A model generated the notes under the pieces. That model was not told the origin of the DNA, did not search any database, and was given only the letters and a program-made list of their open reading frames with translations. Shown piece by piece: positions 19,109 to 27,348 of a stretch of DNA of 37,690 nucleotides. The stretch lies in assembly GCA_000433015.1 (NCBI GenBank), contig HF998010.1:147148-184837 (forward strand), read 5' to 3'. The first letter of the stretch is position 1; each line of letters begins with the position of its first letter. Made by a program: the position numbers and the translations under genes. Origin of the DNA: Firmicutes bacterium CAG:631. Its GTDB lineage: Bacteria; Bacillota_I; Bacilli_A; RFN20; CAG-631.

Positions 19109-19128
19109 TGATATTAAATCACTATTTT
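19102..19128 (+). terminator. Terminator of the RCC1-type gene
   Basis: AAAATAGTGAT (19102-19112) pairs perfectly with ATCACTATTTT (19118-19128) around a 5-nt loop and is followed by TTGTTTT. The stem includes the stop codon of the preceding gene. Confidence 0.85.
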
Positions 19129-19133
19129 TTGTT

Positions 19134-19162
19134 TTGAAAGTTATACAAGGATAGTATATAAT
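19134..19162 (+). promoter_or_regulatory. Sigma-A promoter of the YfhO-family gene
   Basis: TTGAAA (19134-19139), exactly 17 nt, then TATAAT (19157-19162), 27 nt before the start codon. It begins only a few bases after the preceding terminator. Confidence 0.85.
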
Positions 19163-19188
19163 GTAAATGGCTGAAAAAAGGGGATATC

Positions 19189-21708
19189 ATGAAACAAAAA
19201 ACAAAAATAGCTGGAATCTTGATACTTGTTCTCATTTTAACACTCCTTTTTGTTCTTCTTCCTTTTTTAATTAATGGAAAGTATTTAACTTGGATTGGTA
19301 TCATCAAAGAAAAAGATGGGATTACACAACATGCAACTTTTTTACAATATTTAACAAGAACAGATTGGAATTTTGTCAATCATTTTGATTTTAATATTGG
19401 ATTAGGAGCAGATTATTTTGTTAGTTTTATTTATTATATGATTTTAGATCCCTTTAATTTGTTTTTACTTGTTTTTCCATTTTCTGATTTTTTAATTTCT
19501 TATAGTTTATTGATTGTACTAAAATTTTTGGCATGTGGCATTTTTATGTACATTTATTTGAGGCATAAAAAAACAGAAGTTAAAATTGCCATTCCTATTA
19601 GTGCTTTATATATGATTGGGGGATATTTATTATTTAGTTTTCTTCGACATCCTAATTTGAGTAATGGAGCCATTTATTTACCTTTAATTATTTTAGGTAT
19701 TGAGCAATTATTTGAAAATAAAAAGCCATATTTACTTATTTTTAGTACATTTTTTTGCTTTATTTCTAATTTTTACATTTTTTATATGGTTTCTATTTTT
19801 GTTGTTTTGTATACCATTCTTTATTATTTTGAAGTCCATTCAAAATTTGAATGGAAATCCTTTTTCTTACAAGTGGGGAAAGTGGCCTTTTGGTATTTAA
19901 TTGGTATTTTATTAGCTTCTTTTATGTTACTTCCGTTACTTTCTGGATTTTTAAATAGTGCTCGAGATGATACCAAAGGATTTCAATGGTTTTCTTTAAC
20001 TTATTATTTAAACCTTTTAAGTAAAGTTATTGTTTCCCCGCTGTCTTTAGGGCATTTGTCTTTAGGGTATTATACGCCACTATCCTTTAATCTTGTTATG
20101 CTTTTTTGTATTTTGCCATTTTACTTTTTTAAAACCAACAAAACTTATCGAATTTGTTTGACGATTTTATTTATAGGACTTATCATTCCACTATTTGGTT
20201 ATGTTTTTAATGGATTCAATTATGTGAATAATCGATGGATTTTTCTTTTTGATTTTGTTTTATGTGTAAGTCTAGCTCTTTCTTTAAAACAAGTCAAAGA
20301 AGTACAACCTTCTTTTAAAGAAAAACGACCGATAAAAGAAAAAATTGTAAAAGTTGTTCAAAAACCTTTGATGATGCCTCTTTTATTTGTTGTGACTTTG
20401 GTTTTTGGACAAGTTTCAATGTGGTTTTATCAAAAAGAATTTGATGATGGTACCGTATGGCTTGCTCAAGAATCCATTCAAGAACAATATGTTGCTCAAT
20501 TACAAAAAGACAACACTTTCTTTCGAACAGATAAAATTCACCAATCTGTTTATACGGATAATTATTCCAATACACCAATTAAAAATCAATATGCAGGAAC
20601 TTATTTATACAATACGATTACGAATCAAAAAGTGTATGACTTTTTAAAAAGTTTAGGCATGTATAATGCAACACAAACATTAGGAATTACTGGACTCAAT
20701 CAAAGAAAAGCAATTCAAACTTTACTTTCTGTTTTATATTATATTCAAGATGATGAAAAGACACAATTATATGGATATCAAAAAACAGAATGCGATGGTG
20801 TATACCAAAATGAACATTATTTACCTTTTGGTTTTTTATATTCTGATAAGATGAGTGAAGAAGAATTCTATCAATTGCCGATTCAAGAAAGACAAGCTGC
20901 TTTAATGCGTTATTTAATTGTCCCTTCTAAAGAAAATAAGATTGCTTATCAAAATCAAACCCAAGAGATTCAACCATCCATTCAATTAGAAGGAAATATT
21001 GTATATGATGAAAGTTTACAACAATTGATTGTCAATGAAGACGATGCAAAAATCATTTTTACTTTCCCTGCAATAGATAATGCTGAATTATATATGAACT
21101 TGCAATTCACAACACAAAAAGCAAAAAAACAAGATATTTTGATTGAATCCAATCAAATGTTTTATCATCAAAGAGTATTTAAAAAAGGAGAGCAAATGTA
21201 TAATGATTTAAAAGAATTTTCTTATTGTTTAGGATATTATACATCTGATCTTTTACCACAAGTGACAATTACTTTTCCTAAAGAAGGAAAATATAAAATA
21301 GAAAATCTTTCTTTTTCAACCTATTCCATGAATGATTTTGAAACAGCTTATCAGCAATTAAAGGATTCAACGATGACCATGACCCAATTTACTAAAAATA
21401 AAATTGAGGGAACAATCAATGTTATTCAAGAACAAGCGAGCTTATTTTTTTCTATTCCATATAATCAAGGCTGGAAAGTAAAAATAGATGGGAAAGAGTG
21501 CCCTTTATATCAAGCACAAATTGGGTTTATGGCTGTTGATATTCCTCAAGGAGAACATCAAGTTGAATTGTATTATCAAACTCCCTATTTAAAGACGGGG
21601 ACCATCATAAGTGGTGTGGTATTTGCTTTTGTTTTAGGATATTTTATTTATGATCAATTCTTATTGAAAAAGTTGCAAAAAAATAAAAAAAAAATTATAA
21701 TGAAATAA
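19189..21708 (+). CDS. YfhO-family multi-pass membrane glycosyltransferase-like protein
   Basis: 839 residues, with AAAAGGGGATATC before the ATG. The N-terminal 400 residues or so form about a dozen hydrophobic helices, beginning LILVLILTLLFVLLPFLING. The first extracellular loop carries acidic and aromatic residues (KDGITQHATFLQYL, FNIGLGADYF), as in GT-C-fold enzymes of the YfhO family (PF09586). A large extracellular domain follows, then a last helix (about 800-825) and a lysine-rich tail. Family members in Bacillus and Listeria decorate wall or lipoteichoic acids with sugars using a lipid-linked donor; the sugar here is unknown. Monocistronic, with its own promoter. Its last codons contain the promoter of the downstream trpS leader. 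Confidence 0.85.
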   Translation: MKQKTKIAGILILVLILTLLFVLLPFLINGKYLTWIGIIKEKDGITQHATFLQYLTRTDWNFVNHFDFNIGLGADYFVSFIYYMILDPFNLFLLVFPFSDFLISYSLLIVLKFLACGIFMYIYLRHKKTEVKIAIPISALYMIGGYLLFSFLRHPNLSNGAIYLPLIILGIEQLFENKKPYLLIFSTFFCFISNFYIFYMVSIFVVLYTILYYFEVHSKFEWKSFFLQVGKVAFWYLIGILLASFMLLPLLSGFLNSARDDTKGFQWFSLTYYLNLLSKVIVSPLSLGHLSLGYYTPLSFNLVMLFCILPFYFFKTNKTYRICLTILFIGLIIPLFGYVFNGFNYVNNRWIFLFDFVLCVSLALSLKQVKEVQPSFKEKRPIKEKIVKVVQKPLMMPLLFVVTLVFGQVSMWFYQKEFDDGTVWLAQESIQEQYVAQLQKDNTFFRTDKIHQSVYTDNYSNTPIKNQYAGTYLYNTITNQKVYDFLKSLGMYNATQTLGITGLNQRKAIQTLLSVLYYIQDDEKTQLYGYQKTECDGVYQNEHYLPFGFLYSDKMSEEEFYQLPIQERQAALMRYLIVPSKENKIAYQNQTQEIQPSIQLEGNIVYDESLQQLIVNEDDAKIIFTFPAIDNAELYMNLQFTTQKAKKQDILIESNQMFYHQRVFKKGEQMYNDLKEFSYCLGYYTSDLLPQVTITFPKEGKYKIENLSFSTYSMNDFETAYQQLKDSTMTMTQFTKNKIEGTINVIQEQASLFFSIPYNQGWKVKIDGKECPLYQAQIGFMAVDIPQGEHQVELYYQTPYLKTGTIISGVVFAFVLGYFIYDQFLLKKLQKNKKKIIMK
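21673..21701 (+). promoter_or_regulatory. Promoter of the T-box/trpS transcript
   Basis: TTGCAA (21673-21678), exactly 17 nt, then TATAAT (21696-21701). It lies inside the last codons of the upstream membrane protein gene, whose Lys/Ile-rich tail sequence therefore doubles as a promoter. The T-box leader begins within about 10-25 nt. Confidence 0.8.
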
Positions 21709-21918
21709 ACCGATGAAAAAGCATAGAAACTAAATTGATTTTCAAAGAGAGTTAGTGGTTGGTGGAAACTAATAAAGGTTTAGTGGAAATTGGGGCTTTG
21801 GAGGGAATTCCGGGTTCTCCCGTTATCGAGAAAAGAGTGGTTATATAGATTTATATAACAAAAAAGGTGGCACCACAGGTTTACGCTTGTCCTTTTATTG
21901 AAGGATGAGCGTTTTTTT
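21709..21918 (+). promoter_or_regulatory. Tryptophan T-box riboswitch with terminator
   Basis: A tRNA-sensing leader that lets trpS be transcribed when tRNA-Trp is uncharged. Landmarks in order: AGAGAGTTAG with the apical GGTGGAAACTAAT hairpin of Stem I (about 21745-21771), the probable specifier codon TGG at 21784-21786 (Trp), a GGGAATTC/GTTCTCCC-type hairpin (about 21802-21822), the T-box sequence AGGTGGCACCAC (about 21865-21876), and a terminator made of ACGCTTGTCCTT (21883-21894) and AAGGATGAGCGT (21901-21912) followed by seven T. The specifier agrees with the gene that follows. Exact stem limits are by eye. Confidence 0.92.
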
Positions 21919-21935
21919 ATAAGGAGGCAAACAAG

Positions 21936-22922
21936 ATGAAAAAAAGAATGATTAGTGGCATTAAACCCACAGGAGAGTTAACACTTGGCAACTATATTGG
22001 AGCGATAAAGCAATTTATTCAGTATCAAGATGAATACGAATTGTTTGTTTTTTTGGCTGATTTACATGCTTTAACTTTGCCGATTGATGCTAATGAACTT
22101 AGAAAAAATAGTGAAGATATTTTAGCCATTTATTTGGCATGTGGATTAGACCCTAATAAGGTTGTTATTTTTAAACAAAGTGATGTACATGAACATGCAG
22201 AATTAGGATATATTATGGCTTGTAATTCCTATATGGGTGAACTTCAAAGAATGACTCAATACAAAGATAAAACCCAAAAAATGAAAAATGATAGCATTCC
22301 TACAGGAATTTTTATTTATCCTACCTTAATGGCCGCAGATATTCTTTTATATCAAGCAGATTTTGTTCCCGTAGGAATTGATCAAAAACAACATGTTGAA
22401 TTAACACGGGATTTAGTGATTCGTTTTAATCATCATTATCAAAAAGATGTATTTGTTTTACCTTCCCCTGTTTTACCAAAACAAGGAGCAAAAATTACAT
22501 CTTTGTCCAATCCCTTAAAAAAGATGTCCAAATCAGAATCAGATAAAGGAACTATCTATTTATTAGAAGATGTTCAAATTGCACGCAAAAAAATTATGAG
22601 TGCCGTGACAGATAGTGAAAATGAAATTCGATATGATATGGAAAATAAGCCAGGAATTTCTAATTTATTAACGATTTTATCGGTTTTAACGCATCAATCT
22701 ATTGATGATTTACAACAAAAATATCAAAATGTTGGCTATGGTCAATTTAAAAAAGATGTAGCTGATGTAGTCTGCCATGAACTAGAAACATTGCAACAAA
22801 AAGTTCAAGAAATCAAAAATGGGCATATCCTTGAATCCATTTTAAAGCAAGGAGCAAGCAAAGCTTCATCCATTGCCTCTCAAACATTACAACAAGTATA
22901 TGAAGTTATCGGCATTAAATAA
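21936..22922 (+). CDS. trpS: Tryptophanyl-tRNA synthetase
   Basis: 328 residues, AAGGAGG nine bases upstream. Class Ic synthetase charging tRNA-Trp. SGIKPTGELTLGNYIGAI (about residues 7-24) contains the TrpRS form of the HIGH motif (LGNYIG). KMSKS is present as LKKMSKSESDKGT (about 190). The tryptophan pocket region YPTLMAADILLYQADFVPVG and DQKQHVELTRDL is typical. Expression is controlled by the upstream Trp T-box. The 3' end overlaps by 8 nt the stop region of a convergent small membrane protein. Confidence 0.98.
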   Translation: MKKRMISGIKPTGELTLGNYIGAIKQFIQYQDEYELFVFLADLHALTLPIDANELRKNSEDILAIYLACGLDPNKVVIFKQSDVHEHAELGYIMACNSYMGELQRMTQYKDKTQKMKNDSIPTGIFIYPTLMAADILLYQADFVPVGIDQKQHVELTRDLVIRFNHHYQKDVFVLPSPVLPKQGAKITSLSNPLKKMSKSESDKGTIYLLEDVQIARKKIMSAVTDSENEIRYDMENKPGISNLLTILSVLTHQSIDDLQQKYQNVGYGQFKKDVADVVCHELETLQQKVQEIKNGHILESILKQGASKASSIASQTLQQVYEVIGIK

Positions 22923-23139
22923 TTGTTTTTTTAAAAATTTTAAATTTAGCAAAACAAGCAAGAACCATTAAAGTGATGCCTATTGGGATAAAATAAGTTT
23001 CTAAATGACTAAAAACACATTGAAAAAATTCATTAATAGTATAGCCTGGTTCTAAATAAGAAACAAAAAGAATCGAAAACATGATGCCGATGGTTGCTAA
23101 AATTAAGCCTAGAAGAAACAATAAAATTCGATAAATCAT
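22915..23139 (-). CDS. Small two-helix membrane protein
   Basis: 74 residues with two hydrophobic segments, about residues 4-27 (ILLFLLGLILATIGIMF) and about 49-65 (FIPIGITLMVLACF), separated by an acidic-aromatic loop and ending in a basic tail (KFKIFKKTII). A GGTGATAGG ribosome site precedes the ATG. It is convergent with trpS, overlapping its last codons, and divergent from the HAD hydrolase gene 40 nt away. The topology and ribosome site make a real gene likely, but it has no recognisable family. The function is unknown. Confidence 0.65.
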   Translation of the reverse strand: MIYRILLFLLGLILATIGIMFSILFVSYLEPGYTINEFFQCVFSHLETYFIPIGITLMVLACFAKFKIFKKTII

Positions 23140-23179
23140 CCTATCACCATTTAATTATATGAAAAAAGAGGTGAATTCA

Positions 23180-23959
23180 ATGAATAAGTTTATTTTTGCT
23201 TTAGATTTAGATGGAACATTAGCTCAAGATAATGCGTTATTATCTGTTCAAACCATCCATCAACTTCAACAATGGGCAAAACAAGGGGTTTGCATTGTGA
23301 TTACAACGGGAAGAACATGGTTAAATGCAAAAGATATTTATGAAGTTTGCCAGTTATCTACACCCATTATTTTGTATAATGGGGCCTATGTTTATTTGCC
23401 TAAAGAAAATAAAGTGTTACAGTCTTTTACTTTAGAAAAAGAATATATTCATTATTTATTATTGAATGAAGAATTTGCTTCCTTATTAGCCTTCGTAGTT
23501 TGTGAATATCAAAATCAACATTTTGAAGTCAATCTAACTCAAAATACAACACAATCCTTTATTGAAAAATTAACGATTAATCCAACTTCTTTTGTCCTTC
23601 AATTAAAAGATAAAAAAGACCAAGAAAAAGTAAAAAAGATGATTGAAAAAAATCCTCGATATGGTTATCGATATTGGGGAAGAGAATGGGGAGAAGTTTA
23701 TCTAAAAATGATTTCTAAAAAAGAAGGTATTGATGTAGTTTTAAACTATTTTCATTTAAATTCAGAAAATTTAATCTTTTTTGGCGATGGGCAAAATGAT
23801 GTAGAAATTCTTCAATATGCTAAAATTGGTGTGGCGATGAAAAATGCAAAAATAGAAATTCAACAATATGCGGATGAAATTACGACAGAAGATAATAATC
23901 ATGATGGAGTGATTAAGCATATGCAAAAATGGATTGTAAAAAAGGAGATCTGTCAATGA
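23180..23959 (+). CDS. Cof-type HAD-superfamily phosphatase
   Basis: 259 residues from the ATG at 23180, preceded by AGAGGTGAATTC; an upstream in-frame ATG at 23159 precedes the ribosome site. HAD motif I is FALDLDGTLA (nucleophile Asp about 9, acid Asp about 11), motif II ITTGRT, motif III a Lys in the KMISKKEGID segment, and motif IV FFGDGQNDVEIL. The large insert between motifs II and III is a type IIB cap as in Cof/YidA proteins, which dephosphorylate sugar phosphates or flavin-related compounds. The exact substrate cannot be told. The stop overlaps the start of the pseudouridine synthase gene (ATGA). Confidence 0.92.
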   Translation: MNKFIFALDLDGTLAQDNALLSVQTIHQLQQWAKQGVCIVITTGRTWLNAKDIYEVCQLSTPIILYNGAYVYLPKENKVLQSFTLEKEYIHYLLLNEEFASLLAFVVCEYQNQHFEVNLTQNTTQSFIEKLTINPTSFVLQLKDKKDQEKVKKMIEKNPRYGYRYWGREWGEVYLKMISKKEGIDVVLNYFHLNSENLIFFGDGQNDVEILQYAKIGVAMKNAKIEIQQYADEITTEDNNHDGVIKHMQKWIVKKEICQ

Positions 23960-24855
23960 AGCAACAAGACGAAAGAGTCATTATTACAGCTCAATATCCA
24001 GTAAAAAAAAGTATGCCACTTTTTGAGTTTTTACTATTGAATTGTAAAAAAATGTCTCGAAATAATATCAAGCATCTATTATCTAATAAACAAATTTTAA
24101 TTGATGGAGCAGTTGTTTCTCAATTTGATTTTTTATTGTCCAAAGGAGATCTTGTTCAAATTAGTAAAAATCCTGTTTCTAAAGTGAAAAGTAAAAAGCA
24201 ATTAAAAATTCCACCTATTATTTATGAAGATGATGAATTTTTGGTGATTAATAAACCCTCAGGACTCTTATCTATTTCTAACGAAAAAGAAGTACAAAAC
24301 ACAGCTTACCGTATCATGATGGATTATGTATGTTTAAAAAATCCTAAAAATAGAATTTATGTTGTCCACCGCATTGATAAAGATACATCGGGAGTATTAG
24401 TTTTTATAAAAAACGAAAAATTAAGAAATCATTTACAAATTCATTGGAATGATGTCGTAAAAACAAGACAATATATTGCTATTGTCGAGGGAAAAATGGA
24501 TAAAAAACAAGGGGACATCGTTAGTTTTTTAAAAAAAGCTTCTACGAATTTAATGTATTCTTCAAAAAATCCTCAAGGAGGACAAAAAGCGATAACGCAT
24601 TATCAAGTTTTAAAAGAAAATAATTTATATTCTATGCTTTCCATTCAAATTGATACGGGAAGAAAAAATCAAATTCGGGTTCATCTTTCAGATTTAGGAC
24701 ATAAAATTATTGGCGATCAAAAATATGGTCCAGTAAGTAATCCAATTCAACGTCTTGGTTTACATGCTTCTTTATTAGAATTTGTTCATCCTTTTAATCA
24801 TAAAACATATACTTTTAAAGCAAAGGTGCCTACGATTTTTAACACCTTATTTTAA
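23956..24855 (+). CDS. RluD/RluA-family pseudouridine synthase
   Basis: 299 residues from the ATG at 23956 that overlaps the previous stop; AAAGGAGATC is the ribosome site. The N-terminal S4-like RNA-binding region (about residues 20-75, SRNNIKHLLSNKQILIDG) precedes the catalytic domain. Motif I, YEDDEFLVINKPSGLLS, and the catalytic motif VHRIDKDTSGVLVF (Asp in HRIDxxTSG) are present, then QIDTGRKNQIRVHLSDLGH and LGLHASLLEF. It would isomerise uridines in rRNA or tRNA; the site is unknown. Genes like this are common beside HAD phosphatases, with no known functional link. Confidence 0.93.
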   Translation: MKQQDERVIITAQYPVKKSMPLFEFLLLNCKKMSRNNIKHLLSNKQILIDGAVVSQFDFLLSKGDLVQISKNPVSKVKSKKQLKIPPIIYEDDEFLVINKPSGLLSISNEKEVQNTAYRIMMDYVCLKNPKNRIYVVHRIDKDTSGVLVFIKNEKLRNHLQIHWNDVVKTRQYIAIVEGKMDKKQGDIVSFLKKASTNLMYSSKNPQGGQKAITHYQVLKENNLYSMLSIQIDTGRKNQIRVHLSDLGHKIIGDQKYGPVSNPIQRLGLHASLLEFVHPFNHKTYTFKAKVPTIFNTLF

Positions 24856-24868
24856 AAGGAGAAGAAAT

Positions 24869-25843
24869 ATGAAAATTATTGATATGCATTGTGATACTTT
24901 TTCACTTTTATATCAAAATCCTAATGAAGAATTAAAAAAGAATAATTTAGCAATAGATTTAGAAAAATTAAAAAAGGGGGAATATATGGCGCAATGTTTT
25001 GCTATGTTTGTCCCCTTTTCGTCTCATCGTTTATATCAAACATGTAAAGAAATGATTCAACTTTTTAAAGAGCAATTGCAAAAAAATGAAAATTTTATTC
25101 AACAAGCGTATACTTATCAAGATCTTTTAACCATTGCAAAAAATAACAAAATTGCAGCTATTTTAACGATTGAAGAAGGGGCAGTCATTGAAAATGATTT
25201 CAAAAAGTTAGAAGAATTTTATCAATTAGGAGTACGAATGATGACCTTAACTTGGAATTATCCAAATGGTATCGGATCTCCTAATCTAAAATATCCTTTA
25301 ACACATCCATATGATTTTACAATAATTAATGATCAAGATGGCTTAACCGATTTTGGCATACAAGTTGTTCAAAAAATGAATGAATTAGGGATGATTATTG
25401 ATGTCTCCCATTTATCAGATAAAGGAGTAGAAGATGTATTAAAGTATAGTTCAAAACCCTTTGTTGCAAGTCATTCTAATGCAAGGAGTGTATGTAATCA
25501 TTGTCGAAATTTAAGTGATGATCTAATTCAAAAAATGGCCGCTAAAAAATGCGTGATTGGCATAAATTATTATCAAGATTTTGTGATTTCAAAAAAAGAA
25601 TCTTCTACATCATTTATGGATTATTTAATTCAACATATTCGGCATATTGTCTCTATTGGTGGGATAGATGTTATTGGTTTGGGTTCTGATTTTGATGGTA
25701 TTCCAACAAACCCTGAATGGAAAGATTGTTCCATATTACCTCAATTGGTATTGAAATTACAACAAGAAGGCTTTACACAAGAAGAGATTGAAAAGATATG
25801 TTATAAAAATGTATTAAGAATTTTTAAAGAAAATCTAAAATAA
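24869..25843 (+). CDS. M19-family dipeptidase
   Basis: 324 residues from the ATG at 24869, with AAAAGGAGAAG upstream; the frame is open earlier, inside the previous gene, but without a start signal. Metal ligands are visible: HxD in IDMHCDTFSLL (about residue 6), Glu in TIEEGAVIEND (about 110), His in IDVSHLSDKGV and SHSNAR, and the GLGSDFDGI motif (about 270). The family (renal dipeptidase type) hydrolyses dipeptides, including those with D-residues. There is no signal peptide, so it is cytoplasmic. It closes the HAD-RluD-dipeptidase run; no terminator hairpin is evident after it. Confidence 0.93.
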   Translation: MKIIDMHCDTFSLLYQNPNEELKKNNLAIDLEKLKKGEYMAQCFAMFVPFSSHRLYQTCKEMIQLFKEQLQKNENFIQQAYTYQDLLTIAKNNKIAAILTIEEGAVIENDFKKLEEFYQLGVRMMTLTWNYPNGIGSPNLKYPLTHPYDFTIINDQDGLTDFGIQVVQKMNELGMIIDVSHLSDKGVEDVLKYSSKPFVASHSNARSVCNHCRNLSDDLIQKMAAKKCVIGINYYQDFVISKKESSTSFMDYLIQHIRHIVSIGGIDVIGLGSDFDGIPTNPEWKDCSILPQLVLKLQQEGFTQEEIEKICYKNVLRIFKENLK

Positions 25844-25875
25844 ATGATAATTCCTCTTTTTTTTTAAACATAAAG

Positions 25876-25884
25876 TGCTATAAT
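25876..25884 (+). promoter_or_regulatory. Extended -10 promoter of the antiporter gene
   Basis: TGCTATAAT (25876-25884) is a perfect extended -10. No clear -35 is present, only a T-run about 17 nt upstream. It lies 31 nt before the start codon. Confidence 0.6.
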
Positions 25885-25914
25885 GGATTACGGTTTAAAA
25901 AAGGAGGCTTTTTT

Positions 25915-27216
25915 ATGCTTTTTTCTATTCCTCAATTTGCACAATCTACATTTGACATTTATTATGCCATTATGTTTTTGGCTGTGCTCATCATTGCAGG
26001 TATGATTCTTGGAAAACTAGCTGAAAAAATTGGAATTCCTGCTGTTACAGGTTATATCATTGCTGGGGTTTTAGCAGGACCTGTTTTTCATTTAGTGGAT
26101 GATACGACGATTGCTGGATTGAACATTCTTTCTGATATTTCCATTGGTTTTATTGCCTATCAAATAGGAATTGAACTATGGTTGCCAAAATATAAAAAAT
26201 CAGGGAAACAGATTTTAATCATTACTTTTGTTCAAGCAATTATGACAGTACTTGTCGTCTTTTTAGTTCTAATTATTTTTAAACAACCCCTTTGGATGGC
26301 ATTAGTTTTGGGGGCGATTGCTTGTGCTACAGCTCCGGCTCCAATTATGATGATTATCAAAAGATATCATGTCAAGGGAGAAGTAGCAGATACTTTGGTT
26401 CCTGTTACAGGATTAGATGATGGCATTGGTATTATCGTATTTGGAATTTGTTTATCTATTGCCACGGCCATTTTAAATACGGGAGGAAAAATTAATATTC
26501 ATACTGCACTTTTAGATCCATTAAAAGAATTAGGATTATCTATTTTATTAGGTGCAGCATTAGGATTTTTAATTGTTTTAACAAATAAGTTTGTGTTTAA
26601 AAAATACGAAAAACATGAAAGAAATGATGCTTATTTGTCGGTTGCCATTTGTGTTGTATTCTTAAGTGTTGCAGCGGCTCACTTTTGGGGATTATCCCCA
26701 ATTTTAACACCAATGGTTGCTGGCGCAGTATTTACGAATTTTGTAAACAAAGATACCTTTAAAGTACAACAAAAAACGGTAGATAAATTTGTTCCACCAT
26801 TAATGATTGCCTTTTTTACTTTAGCTGGTGCAGATTTACATTTAGATGTACTCATTAAAGCAGGTTTAGTAGGTATTGTATATATTTTGGGTCGGGCAAT
26901 TGGAAAGTTTTTCGGCGCGTGGCTTGGAGCAAAACTTTCCAAAGCTTCTAAAAATGTTCAAAATTATTTAGGGCTTGCTTTATTACCCCAAGGAGGAGTA
27001 GCCATTGGAATGGTTCTTGCTTGCGTTAGTTCTTTTCCAAAAGAAGAAGGAATTTTTATTCAAACTGTCGTTTTAGCTGGAATCTTTATTTTTGAACTCA
27101 TTGGGCCAGTACTTGTAAAACTTGTCTTTAAAAAGACAAATGAAATTCATGAAGAAAGTGAAAATGTTCCTGTTTTAACAGAAGAAAAACCGACAATAGA
27201 AGAAAACAAAAATTAA
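25915..27216 (+). CDS. CPA2-type cation/proton antiporter
   Basis: 433 residues, AAGGAGG before the ATG. About twelve hydrophobic helices span residues 17-405. Family features are GKLAEKIGIPAVTGYIIAGVLAGP near the N-terminus, ACATAPAPIMMIIKRY (about 142-157), and GLDDGIGI (about 168-175), where the paired Asp residues take the place of the ion-binding ND/DD motif of this superfamily. The short C-terminal tail (about 408-433) is Glu-rich and cytoplasmic, with no RCK or TrkA domain. It is likely a Na+ or K+/H+ exchanger; the ion is not determined. It is monocistronic with its own promoter and terminator. Confidence 0.9.
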   Translation: MLFSIPQFAQSTFDIYYAIMFLAVLIIAGMILGKLAEKIGIPAVTGYIIAGVLAGPVFHLVDDTTIAGLNILSDISIGFIAYQIGIELWLPKYKKSGKQILIITFVQAIMTVLVVFLVLIIFKQPLWMALVLGAIACATAPAPIMMIIKRYHVKGEVADTLVPVTGLDDGIGIIVFGICLSIATAILNTGGKINIHTALLDPLKELGLSILLGAALGFLIVLTNKFVFKKYEKHERNDAYLSVAICVVFLSVAAAHFWGLSPILTPMVAGAVFTNFVNKDTFKVQQKTVDKFVPPLMIAFFTLAGADLHLDVLIKAGLVGIVYILGRAIGKFFGAWLGAKLSKASKNVQNYLGLALLPQGGVAIGMVLACVSSFPKEEGIFIQTVVLAGIFIFELIGPVLVKLVFKKTNEIHEESENVPVLTEEKPTIEENKN

Positions 27217-27234
27217 AGTTTTCTTCTTTTTTTT
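27199..27234 (+). terminator. Terminator of the antiporter gene
   Basis: GAAGAAAAC (27199-27207) pairs with GTTTTCTTC (27218-27226) and runs into eight T. The stem starts inside the last codons of the gene. Confidence 0.85.
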
Positions 27235-27288
27235 ATTTTGATGTTTTCGTTTTTAAAGCACCCTTTCTTTTTAAAATAAAAAAAATAT

Positions 27289-27317
27289 TTGACAGAGGGA
27301 TTTTTGCGGTTTAAAAT
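27289..27317 (+). promoter_or_regulatory. Sigma-A promoter of the lipoprotein operon
   Basis: A consensus TTGACA (27289-27294), 17 nt, then TAAAAT (27312-27317), about 30 nt before the first lipoprotein gene. It probably drives all three genes. Confidence 0.8.
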
Positions 27318-27348
27318 TAATTTTATATAATATGAAGGAGGGAATTGA

